Origin: Euptelea pleiosperma | Taxonomy: Eukaryota; Streptophyta; Magnoliopsida; Ranunculales; Eupteleaceae | Reading direction: 5' to 3' | NCBI GenBank assembly: GCA_035048495.1 | Contig: CM068553.1 | Span: forward strand, 16,493,190 to 16,557,189 | DNA length: 64,000 bases | Shown here: positions 39,001-44,335 of the stretch, one piece after another | How positions within the stretch are numbered: position 1 is the stretch's first letter | Layout of the letters: every line of letters starts with the position of its first letter | The notes under the pieces: generated by a model | The model's database searches: none | What the model was told of the DNA's origin: nothing | What the model saw: only the letters and a program-made list of their open reading frames with translations | Position numbers and translations under genes: made by a program

Positions 39001-39734
39001 CTATTTGGATCGCCAAAAAATAAAGTCTAAAGATTTTCCAAGCGAAAAAAAATATATTCTCTTGCCCAAAAATGGCAATCCAAACTAGCCCTTCAGCCTT
39101 AAATAAATAAATAAAAATATATACAGTTTTTTACTCTATGGTATTAACAAATATCTTCCAAACTCCGAAAAATCAAAAAATTCAGCAAATCAACAAATAC
39201 CCACTTGTTAATAAACCGTAACAAATCATGTAACACTAAAGGAATTCAAAATTAAGTAATTAAATTAGTAAAGTAAACAAAATCAGATAGAGAACGTAAC
39301 CCAAACATGAATCGCACCTGATAACCGTTCCAAGTACAGTAGGTCGCGGCAGATTGGATCGTAATCCCTTTCTCCCTCTCCAAATCCATCGAATCCATCT
39401 TCGCTCCAACCCCATCTCTTCCTCTGACCTCATGAATCTCATGGATTTTTCCCGTGTAATATAGAATCCGCTCAGTGAGAGTTGTCTTGCCCGAATCGAT
39501 GTGCGCAGAGATTCCGATGTTCCGTAGCTTCTCCATCGTTTCCTTCCACCACACTTCCTTCTCTTCCTTCGCTCGCGCCAAATTCCCCGCAGAGAATCTC
39601 CGCCGTTGCCCATTTTCGAATACGAGAACCGCGAACGGTGAAGATGACGAAGAGGATAAAGGGGAGTATAGGGTGTTCTCTGTGCACAGGGCGTAAAGTA
39701 AACGCGTTGCAGAAGACCTGGCCGACCTCGCCAT
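2633..39734 (-). CDS. MEFG1: Elongation factor G, mitochondrial (20 exons, complete)
   Basis: Nuclear gene for the GTPase that drives translocation of tRNA and mRNA on the mitochondrial ribosome. Exons from 5' to 3': 39734-39318, 26585-26364, 24348-24227, 24133-23983, 23191-23120, 12732-12637, 12512-12424, 12273-12207, 11128-11090, 10845-10785, 10692-10583, 10488-10414, 10334-10266, 10152-10031, 8107-7982, 7893-7773, 7607-7507, 7413-7353, 3060-3007, 2737-2633. All introns are GT-AG and all phases agree. They join into 759 residues plus TAG, close to the usual plant mEF-G length. GTPase motifs are complete: P-loop AHIDSGKT (77-84), DTPGH (144-148), NKLD (198-201) and SAF (323-325). Domains II-V follow without a break. 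The N-terminus is rich in Arg and Ser and lacks acidic residues over the first 18, as expected of a mitochondrial presequence. I chose the ATG at 39734; an in-frame GTG six bases upstream is not a plausible plant start. The coding frame looks intact despite heavy transposon load in the introns. UTR ends cannot be placed from sequence alone. Confidence 0.97.
3061..4108. other. Intron 18, distal part, nothing recognised
   Basis: This is non-coding sequence at the 3' end of the 4,292-bp intron 18. Short ORFs near 3595-3845 show no family I know. I see no clear repeat boundary. Confidence 0.5.
4118..5021. mobile_element. Foldback Mutator-like (MULE) element, 904 bp
   Basis: This non-autonomous element has inverted repeats of about 140 bp. 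The left end GGGAATTTTTGACATA is mirrored by TATGTCAAAAATTCCC at the right end. It is flanked by a perfect 9-bp TSD TTAAATTTA (4109-4117 and 5022-5030), the length typical of Mutator-like elements. The right arm carries a ~28-bp unit (GGGGGTATGTCAGC...) twice. The middle has a direct duplication (ACATGGATTTTGGAAAGATG) and long G and T runs. No transposase is present. It lies in intron 18. Confidence 0.85.
5031..5155 (+). repeat. Duplicated ~115-bp copia fragment, copy 1
   Basis: The stretch starting TGCTAATCTTGTTTTCC is repeated with ~88% identity by eye at about 5395-5520, inside the copia remnant that follows. The MULE insertion ends exactly at this copy. It is probably a partial duplication of the same copia tail. 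Confidence 0.6.
5200..5650 (+). mobile_element. Copia Pol C-terminus remnant (plus strand)
   Basis: Conceptual frames show the end of a copia RNase H. They include a degenerate SSVEAEY-like start near 5262 and then [13 protein letters not shown]...[18 protein letters not shown] near 5510-5640. The frame has stops. A purine-rich tract (GAGGGGAGGGGG, 5639-5650) follows at once, in the position of a polypurine tract. The micro LINE insertion at 5526-5540 interrupts it. The element runs antisense to mEF-G. Confidence 0.7.
5508..5558 (-). mobile_element. Micro LINE insertion (15 bp) with 18-bp TSD
   Basis: TAGATTGCTAATATTTTT occurs at 5508-5525 and again at 5541-5558. Only TTTTTTTTGATAGGC lies between them. 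Read on the minus strand this is GCCTATC followed by A8, the shape of an extremely 5'-truncated LINE 3' end. Confidence 0.65.
5652..6246 (+). mobile_element. Probable 3' LTR of the copia remnant
   Basis: It starts TGTTAG directly after the polypurine tract. Near its start is a microsatellite of about five GGTTGGA units (5656-5697). The end is estimated near TTCATTCTACA at about 6246; no second LTR or TSD is available to fix it. Confidence 0.45.
6247..7352. other. Intron 18, proximal part, nothing recognised
   Basis: No gene or clear element boundary is seen. A short palindromic patch around 6340-6380 (GTGGAACCCACC...GTGGGGCCCACC) may be a MITE relic, but no ends could be set. Confidence 0.45.
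7353..10152 (-). CDS. MEFG1: mEF-G exons 14-18: domain IV and start of domain V
   Basis: Exon 14 (10152-10031), exon 15 (8107-7982), exon 16 (7893-7773), exon 17 (7607-7507) and exon 18 (7413-7353) code for residues 531-707. Domain IV, the part that reaches into the decoding site, begins at [11 protein letters not shown]. It includes the GGQGQYGRV loop and [20 protein letters not shown]. Domain V starts near [12 protein letters not shown]. Codons are split at three boundaries (14/15, 15/16 and 17/18) and all are restored by splicing. Exon 18 uses donor GTGCGT after an Ala-His end. Confidence 0.95.
8108..10030. other. Intron 14 (1,923 bp)
   Basis: This is the intron between exons 14 and 15. 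Apart from the micro LINE insertion at 9955-9968 I see no recognisable element and no coding potential. Confidence 0.6.
9940..9983 (-). mobile_element. Micro LINE insertion (14 bp) with 15-bp TSD
   Basis: AACCTAGAAGGAGAT occurs at 9940-9954 and 9969-9983. The insert TTTTTTTTTTTGAT reads ATC plus A11 on the minus strand. Confidence 0.65.
10266..10845 (-). CDS. MEFG1: mEF-G exons 10-13: end of domain II and domain III
   Basis: Exon 10 (10845-10785), exon 11 (10692-10583), exon 12 (10488-10414) and exon 13 (10334-10266) code for residues 426-530. Visible landmarks are [11 protein letters not shown], the [10 protein letters not shown] loop (Gly codon split G|GA between exons 10 and 11), PEPVMSLAI, the [14 protein letters not shown] segment of domain III, and [20 protein letters not shown]. 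The introns here are short (79-94 bp), unlike those elsewhere in the gene. Confidence 0.96.
11090..12732 (-). CDS. MEFG1: mEF-G exons 6-9: linker and domain II
   Basis: Exon 6 (12732-12637), exon 7 (12512-12424), exon 8 (12273-12207) and exon 9 (11128-11090, only 39 bp) code for residues 329-425. GVQPLLDGV closes the G domain region. Domain II follows, with [21 protein letters not shown] and the [13 protein letters not shown] strand pair. Exons 7 and 8 join inside an Arg codon (AG|A). Exon 9 ([13 protein letters not shown]) is small enough to be missed by gene finders. Confidence 0.95.
11129..12206. other. Intron 8 (1,078 bp)
   Basis: The intron is AT-rich. The only structure seen is the micro LINE insertion at 11461-11473. 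The ORFs at 11625-11963 (plus) and 11615-11899 (minus) overlap each other and look like chance. Confidence 0.6.
11444..11490 (-). mobile_element. Micro LINE insertion (13 bp) with 17-bp TSD
   Basis: ATCCAAAAATAGATTTT occurs at 11444-11460 and 11474-11490. The insert TTTTTTTATGGGT reads ACCCAT plus A7 on the minus strand. Confidence 0.6.
12733..14068. other. Intron 5, 3' part, no gene
   Basis: No coding signal is seen. At about 13185-13330 there is a cluster of GAAAT/ATTTC motifs like those in the hAT-like element at 21126-21431, which may be a decayed relative. No ends were found. Confidence 0.4.
14069..14452. repeat. Foldback repeat (GAATGTTTGGCCCA family)
   Basis: The two arms (about 14069-14223 and 14302-14452) are inverted copies around a ~78-bp loop. 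Both carry the motif pair GACCCCATGAATGTTTGGC and ACCAATCAAGCTTATTT. The right arm holds a CACGTG core. It has no coding capacity. The same family recurs at 29.7-30.3, 40.8-42.3 and 47.9-48.9 kb. Confidence 0.7.
15474..17127 (+). mobile_element. LTR insertion (probably a solo copia LTR) inside copia
   Basis: The copia frame stops at about 17127 and resumes at about 15473. The insert has LTR-like features on the plus strand: a TGTTGAAGACTGAAGC start at 15535, repeated GCGGCCGACCGG motifs at 15890-16040, a CATATAAATTAG TATA-like site at 16140, and an end near 17100 with TTCAACCCCCCC. This C-run near the end is seen in some plant copia (Sirevirus-like) LTRs. Flanks CAAGT/TAAGT are at best a 4/5 TSD, so the exact borders are uncertain. 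Confidence 0.5.
19476..19585 (-). mobile_element. Short LINE 3' end insertion (78 bp), 16-bp TSD
   Basis: CCAAAGTTTGGAACTC occurs at 19476-19491 and 19570-19585. The 78 bp between them (19492-19569) read, on the minus strand, as a short tail with TTCAATAAAGTCTTCACTT ending in a run of ten A. This is a 5'-truncated LINE insertion nested in the hAT-like element, which is nested in copia, which is in intron 5. Confidence 0.8.
20104..20144 (-). mobile_element. Micro LINE insertion (23 bp), 9-bp TSD
   Basis: CTTTTAAGC occurs at 20104-20112 and 20136-20144. The insert reads TTACTTATCC plus A9 and AAG on the minus strand. The direct repeat is short and lies inside a repetitive element, so confidence is lower than for the others. 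Confidence 0.5.
21126..21431. mobile_element. hAT-like element with GAAAT/ATTTC array
   Basis: The ends CAAAGATTTCAA and CGAAACCTTG are loosely inverted. Flanks GAGGTTGC (21118-21125) and GTGGTTGT (21432-21439) match at 6 of 8, consistent with a decayed 8-bp TSD. It interrupts the copia gag, which continues on both sides. Its interior repeats GAAATTTC-type motifs in both orientations. Confidence 0.55.
22011..23119. other. Intron 5, 5' part, repeat remnants
   Basis: No gene. Motif clusters of AAGGCGCA/TGCGCCTT and GGCACACAC at 22150-22250 and 22800-22850 suggest the two ends of another array-bearing non-autonomous element, with no TSD found. A micro LINE insertion lies at 22897-22907. Confidence 0.4.
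22884..22920 (+). mobile_element. Micro LINE insertion (11 bp), 13-bp TSD
   Basis: TATGGTATTTTCT occurs at 22884-22896 and 22908-22920. The insert ATCCAAAAAAT is a plus-strand ATCC followed by A6. Confidence 0.5.
23120..24348 (-). CDS. MEFG1: mEF-G exons 3-5: G' insert and end of G domain
   Basis: Exon 3 (24348-24227), exon 4 (24133-23983) and exon 5 (23191-23120) code for residues 214-328. They include the EF-G-specific insert of the G domain and the G5-like SAF motif just before FKNK. The intron 3 junction splits a Gly codon (GG|T). Exon 5 starts with Met where I recall Glu in other plant mEF-Gs (LE|MAIRR), a conservative-looking private change. Intron 4 is 791 bp (23192-23982); I see no element in it. 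Confidence 0.94.
24349..25500. other. Intron 2, 3' part, nothing recognised
   Basis: This is non-coding sequence with no clear repeat ends. Confidence 0.5.
25500..25950 (+). mobile_element. 5'-truncated LINE, 3' end with A-rich tail
   Basis: On the plus strand 25555-25650 reads EKIQRR...[16 protein letters not shown] and 25712-25755 reads VVWKTVCQP, both in the region after the LINE RT core (compare LIKSVL and VSWDKICRP types). Frames are broken. The 3' end is CTTATC followed by an A-rich tail at about 25927-25950. This terminal TTATC resembles the stubs in the micro insertions of this gene. It is antisense to mEF-G. Confidence 0.6.
26364..26585 (-). CDS. MEFG1: mEF-G exon 2: core of GTPase domain
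   Basis: Codes for residues 140-213 in phase 0. It carries DTPGH (G3) at its very start and NKLD (G4) near its end, followed by [12 protein letters not shown]. The acceptor is GTGCAG and the donor is GTAAAC. This 222-bp exon sits alone between the 12.7-kb intron 1 and the 2.0-kb intron 2. Confidence 0.96.
26798..27010. mobile_element. Foldback Mutator-like MITE, 213 bp
   Basis: It is flanked by a perfect 10-bp direct repeat AAATTTCCAA (26788-26797 and 27011-27020). The ends AAAACTAGTATGCAAATGG and CCATTTCCATACTAGTTTT are inverted repeats of ~45 bp. The centre folds again on CAAACCCCCGGTTAACCC and its mirror. It lies about 200 bp above exon 2 in intron 1. Confidence 0.8.
27274..28993 (+). mobile_element. 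Solo LTR, 1,720 bp, TSD GTTGT
   Basis: It begins TGATGAGGAC and ends ATGCATCA, so the termini are the perfect inverted pair TGATG/CATCA. A 5-bp TSD GTTGT flanks it (27269-27273 and 28994-28998). The interior has no ORF. It shows a TATTTAAAC TATA-like site near 27664 and AT-rich leader-like sequence after it. No internal retrotransposon domain is attached, so it is a solo LTR. The family is not recognised. Confidence 0.75.
28999..29430. other. Intron 1 sequence between solo LTR and composite block
   Basis: No gene. A palindromic CGATCG cluster lies at 29408-29430, just before the LTR remnant. Confidence 0.4.
29431..30907 (-). mobile_element. Truncated LTR remnant, split by a hAT-like element
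   Basis: 29431-29491 plus 30871-30907 match 38532-38632 over ~95 bp (shared GGAATCAACACCACA, GATAAAGAACGAGG and AATCxACACTACC blocks). The LTR end reads ...ATTCCACA on the minus strand. It abuts the chromovirus integrase directly, so the polypurine tract and most of the LTR are gone. The hAT-like element 29492-30862 sits inside. Confidence 0.6.
29492..30862. mobile_element. hAT-like non-autonomous element with GTTTCG array, 1,371 bp
   Basis: The ends CATGGTTCAAAGT and ACTTTAAACCATG are inverted. The 8-bp TSD ACCGGAAA is perfect (29484-29491 and 30863-30870). About 100-150 bp at each end repeat GTTTCG/CGAAAC. The interior carries a foldback of the GAATGTTTGGCCCA family (about 29.70-30.35 kb) and a CT microsatellite (30530-30550). 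No transposase is present. Confidence 0.8.
30905..34002 (-). mobile_element. Chromovirus-type Ty3/gypsy pol fragment
   Basis: Minus-strand order from the 5' side: a degenerate protease with [10 protein letters not shown] near 33.80 kb and HLLLRRPW near 33.57 kb; a linker (33414-33115) ending [26 protein letters not shown] with [15 protein letters not shown] (33.0 kb) and YFDDILIY (~32.73 kb); RNase H; an integrase core with SMDFVLG and SDRDVKF (31.2-31.04 kb), and the catalytic Glu in a shifted frame near 30.94 kb ([10 protein letters not shown]). It stops about at codon LLRC. It has several frameshifts and stops and is interrupted by the hAT-like element 31892-32243. No gag is attached. Confidence 0.85.
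31892..32243. mobile_element. hAT-like MITE with GTTTCG array, 352 bp
   Basis: The ends CATGGTTTAAAATTTCGG and CGAAATTTTAAACCTTG are inverted. The 8-bp TSD CTTCTCGC is perfect (31884-31891 and 32244-32251). The interior is mostly ATGTTTCG/CGAAACAT repeats. It is inserted in the RNase H region of the chromovirus. It is the same family as 29492-30862. Confidence 0.85.
34003..35460 (-). mobile_element. Internal LINE fragment (RT and zf-RVT)
   Basis: The LINE-type RT shows [16 protein letters not shown] near 35.44 kb and [13 protein letters not shown] near 35.28 kb. [26 protein letters not shown] and NFLWND follow. The zf-RVT region ends [19 protein letters not shown] near 34.03 kb. It lacks both the 5' part and the RNase H/poly(A) end, and no TSD is seen. 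It looks like an internal piece caught between two gypsy fragments, not a normal LINE insertion. Confidence 0.8.
35461..38230 (-). mobile_element. Athila-like Ty3/gypsy gag-protease fragment
   Basis: Minus-strand remnants of gag lie at 38.2-37.58 kb ([17 protein letters not shown], then [20 protein letters not shown]). A zinc knuckle [14 protein letters not shown] is near 37.38 kb. A protease with DLGASVN is near 36.42 kb, followed by [17 protein letters not shown] near 36.15 kb and a linker ending [12 protein letters not shown] at the LINE junction. It lies next to LTR-like sequence and a TGG-starting primer-binding-like site. Frames are broken in several places. A 251-bp MITE splits the protease at 36169-36419. 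Confidence 0.75.
36169..36419. mobile_element. hAT-like MITE with GGATACG array, 251 bp
   Basis: Inverted ends are CTATGATGCCCGGATAC and GTATCCGGGTATCATAGG. TTAACAC lies on both sides (36162-36168 and 36420-36426), giving a 7-8-bp TSD. The interior repeats GGATACG/CGTATCC-type motifs. It sits within the protease motif codons of the Athila-like fragment; the protein similarity resumes exactly across the TSD. Confidence 0.75.
38532..38889 (-). mobile_element. 5' LTR of the composite gypsy block
   Basis: On the minus strand it has a TATAAAATAAG TATA-like site near 38690. It ends ...ATTCCCACA at 38532, followed at once by TGGATAAGC, which fits a primer-binding site starting TGG. The first 100 bp match the LTR remnant at 29431-30907. 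The high end is estimated at TGACACTG near 38889. Confidence 0.6.
38890..39317. other. Intron 1, first ~430 bp
   Basis: This is AT-rich sequence directly after exon 1 with no element recognised. It probably belongs to the original short intron. Confidence 0.5.
39318..39734 (-). CDS. MEFG1: mEF-G exon 1: targeting peptide and start of G domain
   Basis: Codes for residues 1-139. The first ~50 residues ([13 protein letters not shown]... to RRRFSAGN) look like a mitochondrial transit peptide. The G domain starts near residue 68 with the P-loop AHIDSGKTT and the switch region EKGITIQ. The exon ends in phase 0 at CAG before donor GTGCGA. The start context is GTCATGG, with G at -3 and +4. Intron 1, which follows, is 12,732 bp (26586-39317) and full of transposons. 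Confidence 0.96.
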
Positions 39735-40030
39735 GACCACCTGTGTGTTGAGTTTCTCCCTCCTCTCCTAAAACCCTAATTGCTAAACCCCTCCTCTGCT
39801 TGCTCGAGTAAGCAAGACTCGAGAGGCTGGACTCTGTTAGTAAACTTTTCACTAATACTGAAAAATGAGTTTGGGGTTGAGCACTTGAGCCTCGTGAGAC
39901 GCACGAGGAGTGTAGGATACTAACCAGGATCCTTGTGGCAATGGATCGGGTCAACCCGGGCAACACTACCGGAATCGCTTTTTTTAATGGTATTTTTGTA
40001 GTACCCTGCGAAATTGGCCATATTTGCACT
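39735..40030 (-). promoter_or_regulatory. 5' flank of mEF-G with telo-box
   Basis: This is the 296 bp between the mEF-G start codon and the nearest transposon. It has a perfect telo-box AAACCCTAA at 39771-39779, 37 bp above the ATG, and a second partial copy (TAAACCC) at 39784-39790. Telo-boxes near the start are common in plant genes of the translation machinery. A CT/GA-rich stretch lies at 39755-39768. I see no clear TATA box. The promoter call is inference. Confidence 0.55.
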
Positions 40031-40501
40031 GGGTCGGGCTCGAGGGACCCCCATTTTTTACCCCCTTTTTTGACCCCCATCTTGGTGTAACCCAATAGAA
40101 GATGAATCAATGGCTGATTTTTGGCGAGGATGATCTCTATGATCCCTTTTTTTACCCCCATCTTGGTGTACCCCCATAGAAGATGAATCAATGGCTGATT
40201 TTTGGTGAGGATGATCTCTATGGTGAGAAGATCATCCTCACAAAAATTCAAATCAGTCTGATATTCATAGACTGGTTTAGAAGCTGAAGCATTATGGACC
40301 GTCGATTTTTACTGTGTAACTTTAAAACCACATTTGATGGGGTTAGAAATTTCAGAATGGGCTGATTTTTTGTTGGGGTGATCTATATGGTGAGGTTATC
40401 ATCTCCACCAAAAATCAGCCATTGATTCATCTTCTATGTGGGTACGCCAAGATGGGGGTCAAAAAAGGGGGTCAGAAATGTGGGTCCCTTGAGTCCGACC
40501 C
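40031..40501. mobile_element. Foldback Mutator-like MITE near the mEF-G promoter, 471 bp
   Basis: The ends GGGTCGGGCTCGAGGGACCC and GGGTCCCTTGAGTCCGACCC are inverted. The 9-bp TSD ATTTGCACT is perfect (40022-40030 and 40502-40510). Arms of about 130 bp carry CCCCATCTTGGTGTA and GATGAATCAATGGCTGATTT. The left arm is duplicated (~80 bp in tandem, 40067-40221). It starts 297 bp upstream of the mEF-G ATG. Confidence 0.85.
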
Positions 40502-40699
40502 ATTTGCACTAACCCCGGTACTATCAGTTTGTTGCATCTACCCCTTAGACCGTTGCCTTTCGTCTTTGACTCTAAACGGACTGTTTAACTTTTGCCTTTG
40601 TGACCAAAATACCCTAACCTTTTTAAAATTACCAAAATACCTATTGCCTTTTTATAACAACCTAACCCGCCATTAATGTGGGTTGTACTTCCATTAATG

Positions 40700-42310
40700 A
40701 CATGCTGCATCTATACTACAGACGGTTCAAAAGGGTTAGATTTTCTTGATGGCCAAGTTCTACCTAGACCACTGTATGAGCCACATTGCATACTCTCTTA
40801 GAAACGTTGATGATGGACCACTATACGAGTCACATGGCACAGTACTCTTAGATACCACTGACTGTATGGATGTTTGGCTCGTCCCTAAGTGAACCTACAT
40901 ACCAAAAATAAGTCTGGTTAGTGATTTGTAAGCATTGGATTGGGGTCATTTTCATGGATTGATTTTGAACTGTGGATTTCTAGCATTATTTGAGGTACAA
41001 GGATCCAAAGATTCGAAATCACTAGTCAGGTTGATTTTGGGTGATTTCAAACATCTAGATCTTGTACCAAATCATAGACGGACGTCCCAAAGAGGCTGAT
41101 TTCAGTGATTTCAAACCTTTAGATCTTGTACCAAATCATAAACGGACGTCCTTAATAGGCTGATTTTAGTGATTTCAAACCTTTAGATCTTTTACCTAAT
41201 AGGCTGATTTCAAACCTTTAGATCTTGAGCTTAGAGGTGGGTTTAGATGGACGTCGACCATAGTATGAGCCATGTGGCAGACATCTAGAGACCACTAACC
41301 TTATCGACGATTGACGCATCCCTAGGTGGACCTGCATACCCAAAATCATCTTGATTAGTGCTTTCAACCTTTGGATCTCTGTACCTCAAATAATATTAGA
41401 ATTCAACAGTTAAAAATCAACCCATGAAAATGACTCCAATCCAACACTTAAAAATCAATAATTAGACCTAACCCTAGAATTCAAGCATTATTTGAGTCAT
41501 TGGTTCAAATCCAACGGTAACCTTTGGATGTTTGGCCCATCCCTAGGTGGATCGACATACCAAAATCAGCTTATTAGTTATTTCAAACCTTTAGATATTT
41601 GGACCGAAATACCAAAATTATCCTATATTAGTGATTTCAAACCTTTAGATCTTGTACCTCAAATAACTCTCAAATTCCACGGTTAAAAATCAACCCATGG
41701 AAATGACTCCAATCCAACGCTTTAAAATCATTAATTAGACTTATTTTTGGTGTCCGGCTACACTTAAAAATGGCACATGGCATACTCTTAGAGACCAGTG
41801 ATCGTATATATGTTTGGCTCATACGCCTATATACCAAAAATCAGCTTGATTAATGATTTTTAGACATTGGGTTTTAGTACCCAAAATAATATTTGAATCT
41901 ACAATAGAAAATCAACCCATGAAAAAACTGAAATATAATGGTTATAAACCACCAATCATACTACTTTTTGGTCTGTAAGTCCATTTGGAGATGGCCCAAA
42001 CATCCATAGGGTCATTGGTCTCTAAGAGTGTTCCACTTTTCGGGCCCAATTATTTATGAATGAATTTTTGTCCCCATGATAGAGCTACACACCAACAATT
42101 GTCATGATTGATGATCTTTAGCCATCTAATCCGATTGCCTATTAAATTCTTGAATCAAACGGATAAAAGATCACAATGAAAAATGCTTAATAAATTGGCT
42201 ATAGATCACCAATAAGACTGGTTTTTGGTTTGCAGATCCACTTAGGATAGGCCAAACATCCATACAGTCAACAGTCCTTAAGACTGTGCCACGTGTCTCA
42301 TAATGTAGTC
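40700..42310. repeat. Field of foldback repeats (GAATGTTTGGCCCA family)
   Basis: Many partial, inverted and direct copies of one family are present. The motifs GGATGTTTGGCTC, ACATACCAAAAATCAGCTTGAT, GTGATTTCAAACCTTTAGATC and AATCAACCCATGAAAATGACTCC recur through the block in both orientations. The outermost arms (near 40.80-40.95 and 42.21-42.30 kb) mirror each other. There is no coding capacity. It looks like nested and duplicated MITEs. Confidence 0.65.
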
Positions 42311-43025
42311 CATCATGAGGCTGTAATAGCCTATGTGACTTCCTTTTGATAGTTTATCCATCTAATTTATGAGCAATAATTAATTTAGGTTTGTGCTAAA
42401 AGTAAGAATGATTTATACGTGGTTTTGTTTAAATTAATTTTGTTTTATTCTTTTTAGCATGCTATTCCATTGACTTCTTATCATTATTTCAGGTCATGCC
42501 TTTAATTGTCCGCATTAAATATAAATACATGACCAGTAGAGAAGCAACCTATATTGCCAACATCAAACATCGTTAAAAGTAGGTTTCATAAACAAATTTT
42601 TAGAACTATGTTACTTCAAACCGCACATAACCAGACTACTTTTTGTTTTCTTTTGTCTCTAATTTATCGAACAAACTTTTTATCAATACCTTCAATTTGT
42701 GTCGCATAAAAATGAAAAGATTATGTAAATACATTAAAGGTGTTTGATAAAAGGCAATTCCAAAGAGAATTGATGCTATCCAAGTAGGATCGGAACTTAA
42801 GCTTCCAAAATCCATTCTAAAGAGGAGCTTCAGCTCAATTCTTTAAATACCAAAACAAAATAGAGACTAGACTACTCATACTGCCATTTCCTACAGTAAA
42901 GGTTTAAACTTGGATAAGAAATCTTAGGTTAAATTTAAAGGCAAAAACTTAGTTTTTTTAGCACGGGTCTTCACTCACCCATTTTGAATTGCAACAACTA
43001 ACCTTTGGATCTAAATTAAACAAAT
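42311..43025. other. AT-rich intergenic sequence
   Basis: No gene or element recognised. Confidence 0.45.
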
Positions 43026-44335
43026 AGAGATAACTAATATAACCAAAATAACAAATAGGTCCACTTAACAAAAAAATGTTTAAACAATATTATCCAGCTA
43101 CTTATTCTTATTCTACTTCTTCTTTAAAGTTATCAAACATAAAGATATAGATGAGAATGAAACTTATATTGGTGACAGAAACAACATGAAAATAAAGACA
43201 TTTCCTGCAATCAAAAAAATGGATATTAGAGAACTACTCTCCTAAGCTTATTGTAGCAAAGTGAAAGAAAGCATCTTCAATGCAATAGTGAAGCCATAAG
43301 CACAATTATTTTCTCCTAAAGTTTTTGTAGTAGTAATACGAGGTAAAATTTTCCTTTTTAGATCATTCTCTCACAATTCAAAGTGAATTAAGGGTCTTTA
43401 CTTTCCGAAAAATGTTGACATTTCTAAATCAAAATGGCATTCGAGCCCATGAGAACACATGATTGAACTAATAACCTCCCGTCATATTTAGATACAAAGC
43501 ATGACGTGAATGAATTAGTTAAATTTCTCAATTCCTCAGCATCAAGAGCGAGCAAAATCACCCAAACACGATACTTGAGACTAACAATTCTTGAAATCTA
43601 ATAACTATCCTTACTGATCTATCAACACTACCCAAACCTATAAATTCCTTATTATCCCTAAGAAAATCAAAACAGATACTAATATAACCAAAACAACAAA
43701 AAGTTCCACTAAACCAAAAAAATGTTTAAACAATATTATCCAATTCCTTATTCTTATTATGCTTCTTCTTTAAAGTTACCAAATATAAAAATATAGATGG
43801 GAATGAGCTTACATTGGTGACAAACAACACGAAAGGAAAGACGTTCCTGCAATCAAAAGAGTGGATATTAGAGAACTACTCTCCTAAGCTTATTGTAGCC
43901 AAGTGAAAGAAAGCATGCATCTTCAATAAAATAGCGAAGCCATGAACCCAATTATTTTCTCCTAAAGTGTTGTTAGCAGTAATATGAGGTGAAAATTTCA
44001 TGTTTGGATCATTCTCCCACAATTCAAAGTGAACGGTATTTACTTTCCAAATATGACATTTCTAAATCAAAGCGGCATTCGAGCTCATGGGAACACATGA
44101 TTGAACTGGTAACCTCCCTTCATATTAAGATACAGAACATGAAGTGAATGAATTAGTTAAATTTCTCAATTCCTCAACAGCCAGAACGAGCAAAATCACC
44201 CAAACACCTACAATACTAACAATTCATATACTTGAGACCAACAATCTAATTTCGTGAAATCTAACAACTTCCCTTACTGATCTATCATCAATACCCAAAC
44301 CCATAAACTCCTTATTATCCCTAAGAAAATAAAAT
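43026..44335. repeat. Tandem duplication, two ~650-bp units
   Basis: Unit 1 is about 43026-43672 and unit 2 about 43673-44335, head to tail. Shared blocks include AATGTTTAAACAATATTATC, GGATATTAGAGAACTACTC, CACATGATTGAACT and GAATGAATTAGTTAAATTTC. The units are roughly 88-90% alike by eye, with small indels. Neither is coding. Confidence 0.75.

Noticed and set aside
39735..39740. GTG at 39740 as an upstream start giving two extra residues
   Set aside because: Plants rarely start at GTG and an ATG in good context follows two codons later at 39734.
39472..40251. 259-aa minus-strand ORF overlapping mEF-G exon 1 in another frame
   Set aside because: It runs from the foldback MITE through the promoter into exon 1 out of frame; its internal near-repeat comes from the duplicated MITE arm. 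Exon 1 is clearly coded in the other frame.
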